In this document: positions 10,806-21,903 of the stretch, piece by piece
Numbering within the stretch: the stretch's first letter is position 1
How the letters are laid out: each line of letters begins with the position of its first letter
Origin: Zasmidium citrigriseum
Taxonomy: Eukaryota > Ascomycota > Dothideomycetes > Mycosphaerellales > Mycosphaerellaceae
Assembly: GCA_002786025.1 (NCBI GenBank)
Contig: NHNW01000030.1
Location: 124,001-188,000, forward strand
Length of the DNA stretch: 64,000 bases
Direction: 5' to 3'
The notes under the pieces: model-generated
What the model was told of the DNA's origin: nothing
Databases searched by the model: none
Seen by the model: the letters and a program-made list of their open reading frames with translations, nothing else
Program-made: the position numbers and the translations under genes

Positions 10806-12416
10806 ACGCAAGGAAGGCCGCCGGACACATTTACAATTGCGTGTCAGGGGAAGGAACGAATTCGAACGCTTGTGTGCTCGCAGGAGAATTTGAATGATTT
10901 CTGCACATCGGTGGTCATTTTTCGTCATCGAGCGACTTCACGAGGCTCACTTGCTTCTGCACAGATTGCTGTGTGGCGAAGCTTGGGACTTGTAGACAAT
11001 TGTACTGTCCCGTATCTCTTTGCTTGAGGGTCACCGCAGTGGCCACTGTATCTACAAGCACATACCGAAGCGAATGGATATACTGCGCAGTCTCAAAGTG
11101 TTTTGAGTCTTTCTCCATAGTAATCGTGATATGGGAAAGACAGCTCCTGGGGCGCAACGCATCGATGAGCCGACCGCAGGAGCTTGATGGCGTATCGGTA
11201 CGCAAGAATTGAAATCGGGGGCAGGAACATATGATTGCTCGGCCTGGCATACAAGTCATCTCGTGCGTCGCCGCAAAGCCTACGTTCCATTGGCTGAGAG
11301 TTGGACTTGGCACTTCCCGATTGGGAACCTTGAGGCTGTCTCGTGAAAACACCGGCGCAAAAAGATTTTCACGCCGCTTTCACAGTTCTGATCACTGGCC
11401 AGCAAAAATGCAAAACATTCAGCACCCGGTATTCCCATATGGTCACCCACTATAGTACTAATCAGGCGGTCACTTGCTTAAGTACACGAGAGCGGACGGG
11501 ATCGTCTGTTTTCAAGTGCCTGTGGCCGAATGTGCTAGATAAAGCGTTCTTGCTATTCTGAAGGCTGTTGTGAGCACCGACGTCGTGGTCGCCAGCGCGC
11601 TGGCAAAGTCCCACATGAGTTTGAGGCACTGCCAAACTCATGGCTCGTTGGTTCTCGAATGCAAGTGGCCGGCATCGTTTCCCTCAGACACCACAGATTG
11701 TGGTCACCTCGAATGCAGAGCTCGCTTCGCCTCTTCTCCATTGCTCATGCCCACAGAGATTATGTGGTCAATATGGAGGCAACGAAGACATCGACGCAAA
11801 GGCGGACAAGATTGCCCTCCAGTTTGTCCCAGATTCTCGGGTACCATGAAAGAGTAGAGCGCAGTCCTGGCAGCGCAACACATCGATTGGTCAAGAGCTG
11901 AAACCCCTGGTGGATTCAATGTTGCCGCCTTCATATCTGCAAGAGACGTCCGGGTTGATCTGTTCACGACCGCCGGGCCAGATGAGTAGGCCGTCTCATT
12001 TTAACGCCGCGGGGTAGAGCAGGTTCCAGCAATGAGCTCTCCAATCTGGTCAGAAGCGAGAGATTCAAGCGTCTGGCTCCCGTCTGTGCCGCGGATTCCG
12101 CTTTTGGACAGGATTGCTCAGCTGACAGTAGCTGGCGTCCTCGGGCACATTCGAGGCGTTCCGCTGGATGTCACTTCAATATGTGGTATCTTGACGACGC
12201 GCCGTCCAAATTTCTCGTAAAAAATCGCACAGCAGTCTTGAGATCAACCCACGACCATGTAATATGTCGTCGACAGAGTGTATGCATAGCGTTGTTCAGA
12301 TTCGAAGGGACTGACACAAGAAAGGCTGGCAAGGCTGAACTTTATCTTGCAGCTCCTCGCCTAGACCATTGAGCTCGGGCCCGCTGTAGAAATGCATATA
12401 TTTGGCCTTTGGAGCA
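10806..12416. other. long intergenic stretch, no recognised gene
   Basis: 1.6 kb with only short frames. The longest is a 145-codon minus-strand frame (11352-10915) with no recognisable domain. There is no transposase, terminal repeat or RIP-like AT shift. It could hold decayed coding sequence. Confidence 0.4.
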
Positions 12417-12810
12417 ATGGCTCAGCTCGACTCGCCTGTCACTTCCTCCAAGTCCTCTCTCCTCACAGGCGATCCGGCAGTAACAATCAACGCATCCCAG
12501 CCACTCATCACCGACTCTTCAATCGACAAGATGCCAGTCCACCGCGGCTATCACGCTGTGGGGAGTCGTCATACCTGTCAGTCATCTCATCTTCTCTCCG
12601 ATCGATCCGCTTACTGACTGCCGGGTCTTGATAGACAATCACATGCATCACACTCGCCTGGCCTCAGTCCTCAATGCCGCTCACAGAGGCATGGACTCCA
12701 GCGAGATTCGCGGCGTGCTCAACAGCTCCGCCCTTGCACTACATTCTCCACATGGTGCACACCTGAAGATTGTTCACCACAACGGTCGTCTCACCGTGGT
12801 CAAGGGTTAG
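12417..12810 (+). CDS. small hypothetical protein
   Basis: Two short frames join through an intron at 12577-12634 (donor GTCAGT, a TTACTGAC branch-site-like sequence, acceptor ATAG) into about 111 residues. An alternative donor at 12565 also keeps the frame. The first exon encodes MAQLDSPVTSSKSSLLTGDP and PLITDSSIDKMPVHRGYHAV. The second encodes HMHHTRLASVLNAAHRG and ends LKIVHHNGRLTVVKG. It is His-rich and polar, with no signal peptide or membrane segment. I do not recognise a family. Support comes only from codon composition and the well-formed intron. Confidence 0.35.
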
Positions 12811-13338
12811 GAGAAGGTCAATCTGTAGGCTGCAAGAGGCGGATCGCACACAAGGTACGAGGAGGACGCTTGGTCGTATGCAGACAGTGGGAATGGTCTA
12901 GCCCGTTTGAATTGTCGAGGATGAACTTCAGGATGGGTCTTAGGATGCTTTTGAGGCCATTGGCTATTGCTGATGGGTTGTCTTCTTACCTCTGTCCAGA
13001 CATGGCATACAATTCTAAAACTCGCAATACAAAGGCTGATCTTAACATGCCTATCATGGATGTTGCATCGAGCGTATTTGATGCCCCAAGAGCGTAAAGA
13101 TAGCTTCGGAGCTTCATGCGACCTCACGCTGTACTTATCGCAGGACCTACCACATCTGGATCTCGGCTCTATGTGACTCACGATCTTGCTGCAGCTTAAA
13201 GGGACGGCGGCTTGCTCAACATTCTCAATTCGTCTACACTTCGTACGCACTCCCTGGTGTCTCAAAACTCAGCCATTCTCTGTGGACTATTATCCCTCTA
13301 CCATTGAGAAAAGCGCACGACGAGACCCCCCGAGCACC
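12811..13338. other. intergenic
   Basis: Nothing was recognised. The methyltransferase frame stays open upstream of its ATG to 13186, but that extension looks non-coding. Confidence 0.4.
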
Positions 13339-14250
13339 ATGGCCGAGAAACCGCAGCCAAGTCTTTCGCTTGCGAACCGATCAGAGCTGGCACAATCTCT
13401 CGCCAAGTTCACGATAAGCGGCGACACGCACTCACAGACATCTCAAATTCAACATCGACTCGACCTCCTCTCCAAATGGTTTGGATCGTTGGAGGAAGCT
13501 CAGTCATCGTTGAAGGGCTGCACAGTGCTCGAGATCGGCTGTGGACAAGGCGACATGACGGTGCCCCTGGCCTATCTTGTTGATTCAAATATATCCGGGC
13601 ATGGCAAAGTTTTCGCTGTCGATCCAGCTCCTCTTGATTATGGGGCTCCATACACATTGGACGACAGCCAAGAGAAGATCTCCGAGTCACAGATAGGAGG
13701 AGTTGTCCGGTGGATTCAAAACGATCCCTTGCAGTACATTCCCGAGCTGGTGAAAGGGAAGGCTTGGCCGGACTACATAGTCATGGCCCATTCGATCTGG
13801 TATTTGCCCTCGGAAGAATACTTCTCCGAGCTGCTGCGCTCATTAAACAACATGGCCAAACTAAAGAAATCCCATAGTCCTGTCAAAGTCTTACTCGCTG
13901 AGTGGGGAATGCAGCAAAGCGACGACAAGAGCAAAGCTCACGTTCTGGCTGTCGAACTTCAAGAGGAGAAGGCGTGGGAGAGTGGGAATGTGCAAACCGT
14001 CATGCGACCCGAGAAGATCCTGCAGTTGGCCAAAGATGCCGGCTGGAAGCTTGAAAACGAGAAGTGGATTGAGTGCCCTGATGTGGAAGATGGCAAATGG
14101 GAGGTTAACAACGTGAAGCGCTCATTGGACTCAGAAAGCCTCAGTGAGTCAGGTAAGAGGAAGTTTCAGGCGATGCTGGACTTGAACGAGGATCCAGAGA
14201 GTATATGTAGTATGGATGTCTGGGCCGGAGTGTTTGTTCTGAGCGAGTGA
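13339..14250 (+). CDS. SAM-dependent methyltransferase
   Basis: Intronless, 303 residues from the ATG at 13339. The frame is open 51 codons further upstream, but that part is compositionally unlike the body, and the ATG context ACCATGG is good. Motif I is clear: TVLEIGCGQGDMTVPLAY (about residues 62-79). An acidic strand end follows at FAVDPAPLDYG (about 94-104), and a motif IV-like IVMAHSIWYLPSEEYF. The C-terminal part is rich in charged helices (ELQEEKAWESG). The substrate cannot be read from sequence. There is no signal peptide or membrane segment, so it is probably a cytosolic small-molecule methyltransferase. It is tail-to-tail with the FAD oxidase 126 bases downstream. Confidence 0.85.
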   Translation: MAEKPQPSLSLANRSELAQSLAKFTISGDTHSQTSQIQHRLDLLSKWFGSLEEAQSSLKGCTVLEIGCGQGDMTVPLAYLVDSNISGHGKVFAVDPAPLDYGAPYTLDDSQEKISESQIGGVVRWIQNDPLQYIPELVKGKAWPDYIVMAHSIWYLPSEEYFSELLRSLNNMAKLKKSHSPVKVLLAEWGMQQSDDKSKAHVLAVELQEEKAWESGNVQTVMRPEKILQLAKDAGWKLENEKWIECPDVEDGKWEVNNVKRSLDSESLSESGKRKFQAMLDLNEDPESICSMDVWAGVFVLSE

Positions 14251-14375
14251 TAATCGACACCAAAAGTACTCGTTCCTTCGTCCTCCTCGAGGTCATCGTC
14301 CGCGAAAGACTATGCTATCTTCATGATACCTTTTCGGCTCGGGGTAAGTCCTGTATGAACCAGTGCGAGAGTTGT

Positions 14376-16126
14376 TCAGTCCAGCTTGAAGCCACCAGGA
14401 AACAGTCCCTTGGACGTGAAGACGCCCTGCGGATCGACCTCCCTCTGAATTCGCTTGAGACGTTCGTAGTTCGCCATTCCGTACGCCTGGTAAGGCTGCT
14501 GCGTCACGTATCCGTAATTGGCATACATCCAAGGAAGGGTCGCGTTTCTTGCATCTGACACGACGTGAGCTCCGTCGACGAGCTTTTGCATGTATTCATT
14601 CACTCGCATATCGTCCGCGGCGTCGTCCCATGCGACGGTGAACAGAGCCACTGTGAAGACGATTCAGCCTCGTTACTATTGACGGCGGTCCAAAGCGGTG
14701 CACCTACCGACGTACAGGCCCCCCAAGTCCTTCAAACCAACACAGTTGCCACCTCGCTCGCGCATTGGTGGAAAATAGCTTTGGTAAAGGGCTTGAGTAA
14801 TGATATTCGGATAGATACCGGAGACATTGGCAATGAGGGGAACCAAGTTCCGGAAGACGTAGATGATGGCTTGATCCAATTCTGGACTTGGCTTGTATGT
14901 GATCGTACCGAAAAGGTTCCTGATGATGGAATATCAATTGGGTTTTCTTCAATCAGTCAAGACGATCTTACCTCAAGCCATTCGGAGTTCGCTCTGCTTC
15001 CTCTTCTACGAAAGTACGTTCAGGGGCAATCTGAAGACTGTCCGACAATTTGGGAATGCTATCCAGATCGGAGAACACTGCCGGATGACGCACAGGACGA
15101 GTATACCCGTGTGGCACAGCAATGCCGAAAGAATCGGTGGTAGCATTGTAATCATAGCGGAAGTTCCACCATGCATCCAGATCTTGGGACTTGTCGCTGA
15201 CAGTCAGGCTGTACATTTCTTGAAGAACGTCGGACAGCTGATCTTGGGAATAAGTTGTCGTACCGCTGAGCTGTTCGGATGCAGGGAAGGACTTTGCGAT
15301 GACGCTTGTTACAATGCCAAAGTTGGCACCGAGTCCGGCTCCGCGCAATGCATAGTATAGATCAGGATGCGTCTCGTAGGTGACTTTGACTACGGTGGTA
15401 TTCGGCAAGACAAGCTTTAATTGTCAGTCGACAACATCGTTCGAGACTCCTAAACACATTGTCTCTACTCACCTCGTATTGGTAAACATTGTCCATCATC
15501 AAGCCATGACGATGAGAGTTGCCTGAAATGCCACCAGCCGGAGTGTACCCACCGAGCCCAACACCCCCACTGTGGCCAAGAGTCGAAGATATTTTGAGCG
15601 GATAGAGTCTTTGATGAGCTGCCGTGAGATTGAGGCCCATGCCGAATTTGACGGTGCTGTTGGAGAGGGGAATAACGTCGTTCAGGTTCGAAAGGTCGAT
15701 GGTAACACCATTCGGAGCATTAGACGAGCCGACAGTCTGGGCATGACCGCCAGAATGTACGGCAAATGAGCAATTGGTATCAAGAACGGTGCTCAGGGCT
15801 TGCGATATTCCGATGGCTGTCGAAGGAGAGACCACGCATGCGGGAACGATTTCTCGTTGTTTGGCATCCCATCTACATGTAGTTGAAGATTAGCAAATTC
15901 ATCAAACATACCGGGGCTCGACCTCAGAGTGTACGCACAGAGATATTGTCTCATTGGACCAAGACTCAGTGTAATAATTCGGAAACTTGGAGGAAAGGTC
16001 AAGACACTGGAGAAAGATGTCAGTCAGGGCCAGTCGATTGAATTATGGAAGGGTCTTTCTTACGGCATCTCGGCAGGAGGCAAAGACCCCTGGAGCGAGG
16101 AACAAGACTGGGTATAGCTTGAACAT
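14376..16126 (-). CDS. secreted FAD-linked oxidase (PCMH/BBE family)
   Basis: Six exons, 16126-16064, 16006-15912, 15872-15473, 15414-14972, 14919-14708 and 14650-14376, keep one frame of 495 residues. The signal peptide is MFKLYPVLFLAPGVFA. The PCMH-type FAD-binding domain includes FAVHSGGHAQ (His about 96, the expected flavin-linking residue), GVTIDLSNLN and GLGGYTPAGGISG. The substrate domain follows, and the C-terminus is a berberine-bridge-like segment, MYANYGYVTQ to DPQGVFTSKGLFPGG. Relatives oxidise carbohydrates, alkaloid-like or polyketide substrates with O2, often inside gene clusters; the substrate here is unknown. The start was chosen because it gives the signal peptide and the first intron then joins to CLDLSSKFPNYYTESW. 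Confidence 0.92.
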
Positions 16127-16240
16127 TCTTGGGATGAGAAATCGATGGTTGAATGACTTGAACTTCCGGTGCCCAGCAAATGCTTATATGGTCCATCACT
16201 CCGCCCATTTCGCTCGGAGTCCGCGGGTACATGACATTCG

Positions 16241-16283
16241 TGCCCTCATGAGCATTGAGCGGCATTTGTATCTCGACGTTGAC
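16241..16283 (-). pseudogene. fossil fragment of a GH55 glucanase
   Basis: On the minus strand this encodes NVEIQMPLNAHEG inside a 99-codon frame. It matches NVQIHMPLNVHEG of the intact GH55 gene in this window: 37 of 43 bases are identical to 35915-35957. Similarity stops on both sides. The fragment lies between the start of the FAD oxidase and the end of the tandem-zinc-cluster gene. Confidence 0.5.
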
Positions 16284-16297
16284 GTCGCCGCAAGCAA

Positions 16298-17770
16298 TCA
16301 AAAAGCTGGCTTGCTCCACCGACTCCTTGCCTCCGCGGTTGTTCCGGAGACTTTCAGCGTTGGCTGGATGATCCGCCCAGACCTTCGGCGTGGTGGTGAT
16401 GGTTCCTGCGTTGGCGATGACGGCGTCGGTGGTGGAGGTGTTGAGCGAGCCAATGGCTCTGTTACTTCATCCTCGCTTTCGTCTTGACTTAGGTCTGGGT
16501 CAATACGGCGTAATGGCGGGATGTTGGTTGATCGACTGGCGGCAAAACGCGCGTTGATCTCGTCTATGGCGCTTTGATAGTCTCGCTTGCGTCCTATGGC
16601 TTGGTTCGTACCAACCGACACAGCATCGACAATCGTCTCAATCGGAACGTGAGGCATCATAACCGGCTGCATTTCCTCGATGAACTCTCGAATTCGGATA
16701 CCTCTTGCCCAGCCAATATGCAAATCGGTCAATACGTATGGCAAATCTTGCAGCTCTGGCGCTATGCTTCGCAACAATTTGTACAATCGGGTCCAGACGG
16801 GGCCAAAGCACCACACTGCTTTGACTTTTACGTCAAAAGCTTTTGTTGCTATCTCAACTTCGATTTTCTTTGCTTGAATGAGCAACGTGTCTTCCGGAGC
16901 CTCGAAATAATCGCAACGGTTCTTCTTCGCATGGTCCCTAGTCCGGCTGCATTCGTCTCGGAGATTTGAATGCACGAAAAGGGGCGCCTCTGGTATGCTG
17001 AAAATGGATTGTAGCGTTTGCTCCGTCAAACACATCTGGTCCAGGTTTCCGAATGGTATCGCCGTTCCAGGCTTTGCACAAGATCCGTATACCCACACTA
17101 TCTCTTGACCTCGGACTTTCTCTAGCTGTGGAATTACAGCGCGGACAAGTTTCATGTCCTCTGGGATGTAGTCAAGAACGGCCGGGATGCTACAATCATT
17201 ATTGTAGAAGACATCCAGGATGTCTTTCAACTGGGCAGCGTCGGTAATGTACCTCCGGAATGGCGTCAAGCGATAGTACTAAATTGTCGTGTTAGATTCT
17301 AGCAGCCTGCAAGATTAGACGTGGAGAAGAACCAAATAGAATAATAATTGGATAATGAATGATTTAGCAGATAGTTTATACTTGACGTAGCCCTGGTGGT
17401 CGGTACATACACCGACAGAGCCATCGTCTTCTTCATCCGATTCCTCCCCTAGCTTCCGCTTCGTAACGAGCTCCGAATCGACCTTCTCTGTATCGGGAGC
17501 GTATTCACACTCGAGTCCCAAGCTGACACATCGCTGGCAAGGATTCGGCGCATCGTGACTACATGCTCTTTTTGACTTGATGCAGCGCTTGCAAGCCGTC
17601 TCTCTGCGGGGAGGAGGAGTTGGTTCTCGATGTTCGCGGTTCGTCTCGACGTGCTCTGCAACGCCAGGGTATTCACACGTGTATTTCAATTTAACACATC
17701 GCTTGCAAGGATTCGGCGCATCCTGACCGCATGCCCTCTTCGCCTTCCTGCAGCGCTTGCAAGCCGTCAT
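16298..17770 (-). CDS. protein with two tandem Zn2Cys6 clusters and an unknown C-terminal region
   Basis: Two exons, 17770-17411 and 17278-16298, join in phase 0 (donor GTATGT, acceptor TTTAG) into 446 residues. Residues 4-32 and 60-88 are two complete Zn2Cys6 clusters, each CX2CX6CX7CX2CX6C. Both share ACKRC, KRAC, DAPNPC and RCV, which points to internal duplication. A short acidic stretch (EESDEEDDGS, about 109-118) precedes the intron. The C-terminal 326 residues (RRYITDAAQLKDILDVFYNN to the Pro/Ser-rich tail PPPPTPSSPTQEPSPPRRRS) show no Fungal_trans domain or other family I know. It probably binds DNA; whether it regulates transcription or does something else is open. The two exons could also be separate genes, but the frame-perfect junction argues against that. 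Confidence 0.65.
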
Positions 17771-18202
17771 TTTGCAGCGAGGAGGATGTCGATCTCGATC
17801 TTCGGGACTGGGGCCGTTGCAGTATGCGCATGAACGTCAATGAGGAGCTGAAGCACTTCGGAGACAATCAACAGAAAAGTTTCAATGAGCTCTGAGATTT
17901 TCGTATTGTGTGTCCAGGCTTGGCACGTGTATTGGGGAAGTCGCGGTCCAACTGACCGCACGCTTGCTCAAGGCGCGGAGCGGACGCGGACTGTGGTGTC
18001 AGTGAGCTCCACATACTTCCTGGGCCGTGGATAATGACAATATATAGTGTGCAGGAGTGAGACATTGTGACGTGGACTTCGATCTTCTCCGTCTTGTTGC
18101 CATGTTTAAATCCGATGACAGGCAGCCCAACATCCACTTCATTAATATTTCTATCAGTCTGCTGCACGTCGATCGGTAGGTACAGAACTTGCCGCCGCTA
18201 TC
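17771..18202. other. intergenic, divergent promoter
   Basis: Lies between the tandem-zinc-cluster gene (-) and the SMP-30-like gene (+). A TATATAG near 18041 is a weak core-promoter candidate. Nothing else was recognised. Confidence 0.4.
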
Positions 18203-19150
18203 ATGAAGCTCTTCGCGTTCGGATTAGCATTCGGTCTCGCCTGGGCTGAGCCAACATTGACCAAGATCGCTACTGTTCCCGACACTCAAACGCTAGAGAA
18301 TCTTGCAATTCGACAAACTGGCGATATTCTGGTTACATCCGTCCGCAGCAACGTTCTTCACCAGATCTCCCCAAATGGAAGCTACTCGCCAATCGCTCTT
18401 GCCACCACGTCGGGCTTTACCAGCCTTCTAGGGATCGCGGAATTGTCAAGAGACGTCTTCCACATCGCCGCAGCCAATCTTACCGGCAGAACTACTACGC
18501 CTGGATCGAATGGTATCTGGAAACTGGACATGACGAACTTCGAAGCGACTTCAAACGGTACTGTCATCTGCCCGGCAGAAACATCTCTGATTCAGAGGAT
18601 CCCGGCTGCAACAACTCTAAATGGCATGACGCCTCTGTCAGACACCGAGCTCTTGTTAGCCGACTCAGGGGCAGGCAACGTCGGCAAGTTCAACGTTGAA
18701 TCCAAAGAATACAAAGTGGTCATCAACGAGACGAACATGGCTCCTCTACCCAGCGGCATCAACGTGGGAGTCAACGGCGTTCACATCCACAAAGGTACGC
18801 TGTACTACACGAGTCTCGATCAAGGAATCTTTGCGGCCGTACCAATCTCTCAGCATACTGGTAAGGCTGTTGGTCAGCCTGAGGTGATCGCCAGCGGCAT
18901 CAAGTACGGAGATGACTTTGCTTTGGCTCCGGATGGAAAGACCGCTTGGATTGCGTGCAACGAAGAAGAGGACGTGCTCGTTGAGGTGGACATTGAAAGA
19001 CGCACTTCTAGAATTGCCGCGAACTCCACGTTGCTTCGACAAAGCTCTGCAGCTGCCCAAGTCGGCTCAAGAATTTATGTCACAGGTGCAGAGAGTCTAG
19101 GACGGAACTCAACAATTGGTCATTTGATTAGAATTGATATCTGGAACTGA
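18203..19150 (+). CDS. secreted SMP-30/gluconolactonase-like beta-propeller
   Basis: Intronless, 315 residues, with the signal peptide MKLFAFGLAFGLAWAEP. The rest has the strand-turn periodicity of six-bladed propellers of the SMP-30/strictosidine-synthase type: ENLAIRQTGDILVTS, LNGMTPLSDTELLLADSGAG, INVGVNGVHIHKGTLYYTS and GDDFALAPDGKTAWIACN. NGV and GDDFA carry the positions that often bind the central metal in this superfamily. Secreted fungal members act as lactonase-like hydrolases or are of unknown function, and some belong to secondary-metabolite clusters. Several Asn-X-Ser/Thr sites fit secretion. It is followed by a Fungal_trans_2-type gene in the same orientation. Confidence 0.88.
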   Translation: MKLFAFGLAFGLAWAEPTLTKIATVPDTQTLENLAIRQTGDILVTSVRSNVLHQISPNGSYSPIALATTSGFTSLLGIAELSRDVFHIAAANLTGRTTTPGSNGIWKLDMTNFEATSNGTVICPAETSLIQRIPAATTLNGMTPLSDTELLLADSGAGNVGKFNVESKEYKVVINETNMAPLPSGINVGVNGVHIHKGTLYYTSLDQGIFAAVPISQHTGKAVGQPEVIASGIKYGDDFALAPDGKTAWIACNEEEDVLVEVDIERRTSRIAANSTLLRQSSAAAQVGSRIYVTGAESLGRNSTIGHLIRIDIWN

Positions 19151-19717
19151 CCAGGGAAATCGGGCTGTTCACGACCTCCCACATGGCATAGGGACATATA
19201 TCAACGAGCCCTCCAGTCTGTGTGGAATCCTCTCGTGCGGGATCATACGCTCATCATTGATAATCTCGACCCTCGAAAGCTCATATATATGACATTGCGA
19301 GTGGCAAAAAGCATGGTTTGAGGATAATCAACTTATACATTTCGAATTTCGAACTTGACGTACACGTGCTTCTCGAGAGAAGTTCTCATCCCATGTTAAA
19401 AAGCTTTCGGTTGTTGACCCGTTGTTTCATTTTGGCGCAAGGCCTTCACTTGTATAGTCACACCTTTATCAGATCTGGAGCTGATCGCAGTCTCCACATC
19501 TCATGACTTTGTGGCGCTCTAGCGGCTTGCTCAGCGGTACTCGACTAAAGGTACATATAAACCGGCCTCGGCTACATTCAACACGCTCAGCCGCACGACT
19601 GGATCACAACGAATTGGTGATAATTCGAAGTGTGGTCAAGAGTGTCAAGCGAGCTTCGAGCCTTGGTTTCCCCAACCCACGCTGTCAAAGACGCTGGTGT
19701 GAAGCGAGTCTGACCAT
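19151..19717. other. intergenic
   Basis: Nothing was recognised. In particular, no Zn2Cys6 cluster is encoded upstream of the next gene in any frame. Confidence 0.4.
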
Positions 19718-21179
19718 ATGTCCTCCGATCCAGGCACAGCTTCCACATTAAATGTGGGAGAGGAGGATACAGCGACTCACGCTAAAGAGGACATGCGTAT
19801 GCTTGAATACATGACTGGCTATCGGAGCGAACCCTTCTCGCAGACTCCAGGAGGTGCCGAGCCTTGGGTGCCAGCTGTAGTTGATTTTTGTGAGTTCCTG
19901 CAGCTACCGTGAAGCATTCATGATCCTCATATACTTGTCAGATGTTCAACACCATACGCCGCACTTACCGGAGATCGATGGGCCCGATTTTCACCAACGA
20001 ACCCTGCTCCGCTACATGACCATCGCCACCAAAGATGCCGTTTTGTTCAACGCAATCATCGCATTCGCCAGCACCGACTTGGCCACAAAACAGCCTGCTT
20101 CATTGTCACCTCAACATGCCTTGTTATTAAAAGGTCGCGCGCTACACACGATCAACAGTGCTCTCTCGGACCCGAGCAGCGGTACCAATGAGCCGACAAT
20201 CGCGGCAGTCGTCATCATGGCTGGACTTGAATCAATCTACCACGACTTAGAGGCCTCCAAAGCGCACATGCGTGGTGCGCGCCAAATGATTCAACTTCGT
20301 GGTGGTCTCAATGCCTTGGGCTACGGGGAAATGTTCAAGCGAATGTTCGTCTACGTTGACTTGGCGCAGAGTATGGTTACTCATGAGCGATTCTTCGAAG
20401 ACATTGAAGGAGGAGACCATTTGAGCGAACGCTCTAACGTCCCTAGCAGACGACCGCAAGCGGATATTGACGCACCGGGATCTACAGCCCTTGTAGGATT
20501 CTTGCCACGTCCACGAGGTAAGCCTGAAGCCAGCCTGATGAGGTGGCCACACTGATGAACGTCCTCAGGATATTGTACAGTCATGATTCACAGTGACCTA
20601 TGGCAGGCGATACGTAACATATACGACACCGTGGTCGATATCTCTCGACGACCTGAGAATCAGCGCAAGCAGATGGACCTCGCCGTGTTTCGAAATCATA
20701 TCGAATCTCTTGCGGAGCCGCTGCTGGCCCATACCGAGCCAAACCAATGGAAAGAAATGCAAGGATCGAAAGTCGAGACAACAATACTGCTTGCAGTCTC
20801 ACTGAGATCCGTACTGGCACAGCTGTGGAGATTTGTCGATCCCTCACCACCAGACTGTTGTCCGGTCGGCTATCCACCGACAGCAATTGTAGAGGAATTA
20901 ATTAGTCGTATCCTCTCCATACCGGAAATTGGAGACGAGGTCATTTGGAGCCTTTTTGTTCTCCTCAGCGATGCCGGCTGGAACCTCAGCCAGCGTACTG
21001 ACATAATGGATGGACTACTCCGCGGCTGCCAACAGAAGAAGTTGCTCGGATGGAAGAAGGTTCTCGCTCTTCTGCGTCATTACATTTACTTTGCGGCAAT
21101 GCAGAAAGCAGCGATGATGCAGCTTTGGCGTGAGATGTCAGCAATCAGAGATAGTGGAGTGCTGCAATATCGGGAATAA
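19718..21179 (+). CDS. Fungal_trans_2-type regulator without a DNA-binding domain
   Basis: Three exons, 19718-19889, 19942-20517 and 20569-21179, give 452 residues. The body matches the fungal transcription-factor regulatory domain found behind Zn2Cys6 clusters: LLRYMTIATKDAVLFNAIIA, LSPQHALLLKGRALHTINSA, IAAVVIMAGLESIYHDLEAS, HMRGARQMIQLRGGL, and late helices VIWSLFVLLSDAGWN. No cysteine cluster precedes it: the first 57 residues are acidic and polar, and the upstream 560 bases encode none. It is therefore either a zinc-less member, of which fungi have many, or a gene that lost its first exon. It probably works as a regulator through partners, if it works at all. Confidence 0.78.
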
Positions 21180-21903
21180 GGTGGCTCTGGGGACAGCGGA
21201 ACAACTTCAAAGCGTTTGGAGCCTGCCAACGCACATCAAAGCAATGCTGATATTCAGCTTCTATCGAAGGCATATCGGGAACTGTATAGCCGCACTCGAG
21301 TCTGTACCTGCTTGGGGCAGGACAATGGTTGGTAGTCTCGCTGCATGATTGCATGCTTGCCGCAAACCCCAGCATGTGCCCGAAATGTCGCTGAAACGAG
21401 CGGAACGTTCGGGAGTCTTACTGCAATGCCAACATGTGCTTCTCCGTGATCATGGTGCTCAAAAGCATGCTCATCGACTCAAGCCTTCGCTTGTTCTGCT
21501 CGTGAAAAGCTTAGGCAAAGAGACAAGGCTGAATCGGTGGCGCTTTTGCATGGGGATCGCGGCTTGGCAAGTCCATGTGGCGCCTTTCTGATTACCTTCT
21601 TAGTACTAGTCTTGTCTTTTGAGGTCTCAGCTGATTGAGTCTTCCGTGAGTCGAGACGTAAAATCAGACTGACTGTGCTCAAGCCTCGGACGGTCTGGAC
21701 CATGGGACGCTAAGATGTGGGAGACGATGTTGTCGTGCTCGGACATATATGTTGGGGCTTGTCCTCACACATAACGTAGACGCAATCTTGCTCCCGCTCT
21801 TTGCCAACTTTGCTCTCGTTCGTTTCACAGAAGTTTATCCCCAATTCGATCAACCCTGCGTGCTATCCTGCTCAGCCTCCTTGTGCCACGGTCTCTTGGC
21901 GGC
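21180..21903. other. intergenic
   Basis: No recognisable gene. The final 60 bases stay open in the frame of the next gene and encode a hydrophobic stretch (STLRAILLSLLVP) without an ATG. Confidence 0.4.

Noticed and set aside
10008..10928. 306-codon open frame on the - strand
   Set aside because: Antisense to the second exon of the intradiol dioxygenase, with no recognisable domain.
11135..11902. Apparent short repeat (CTCCTGGGGCGCAACGCATC and a similar stretch near 11865)
   Set aside because: Similarity covers under 30 bases and does not extend; not enough to call a repeat or duplicated gene.
13186..13338. N-terminal extension of the methyltransferase
   Set aside because: Open in frame but with non-coding composition; the ATG at 13339 has better context and fits the usual start before motif I.
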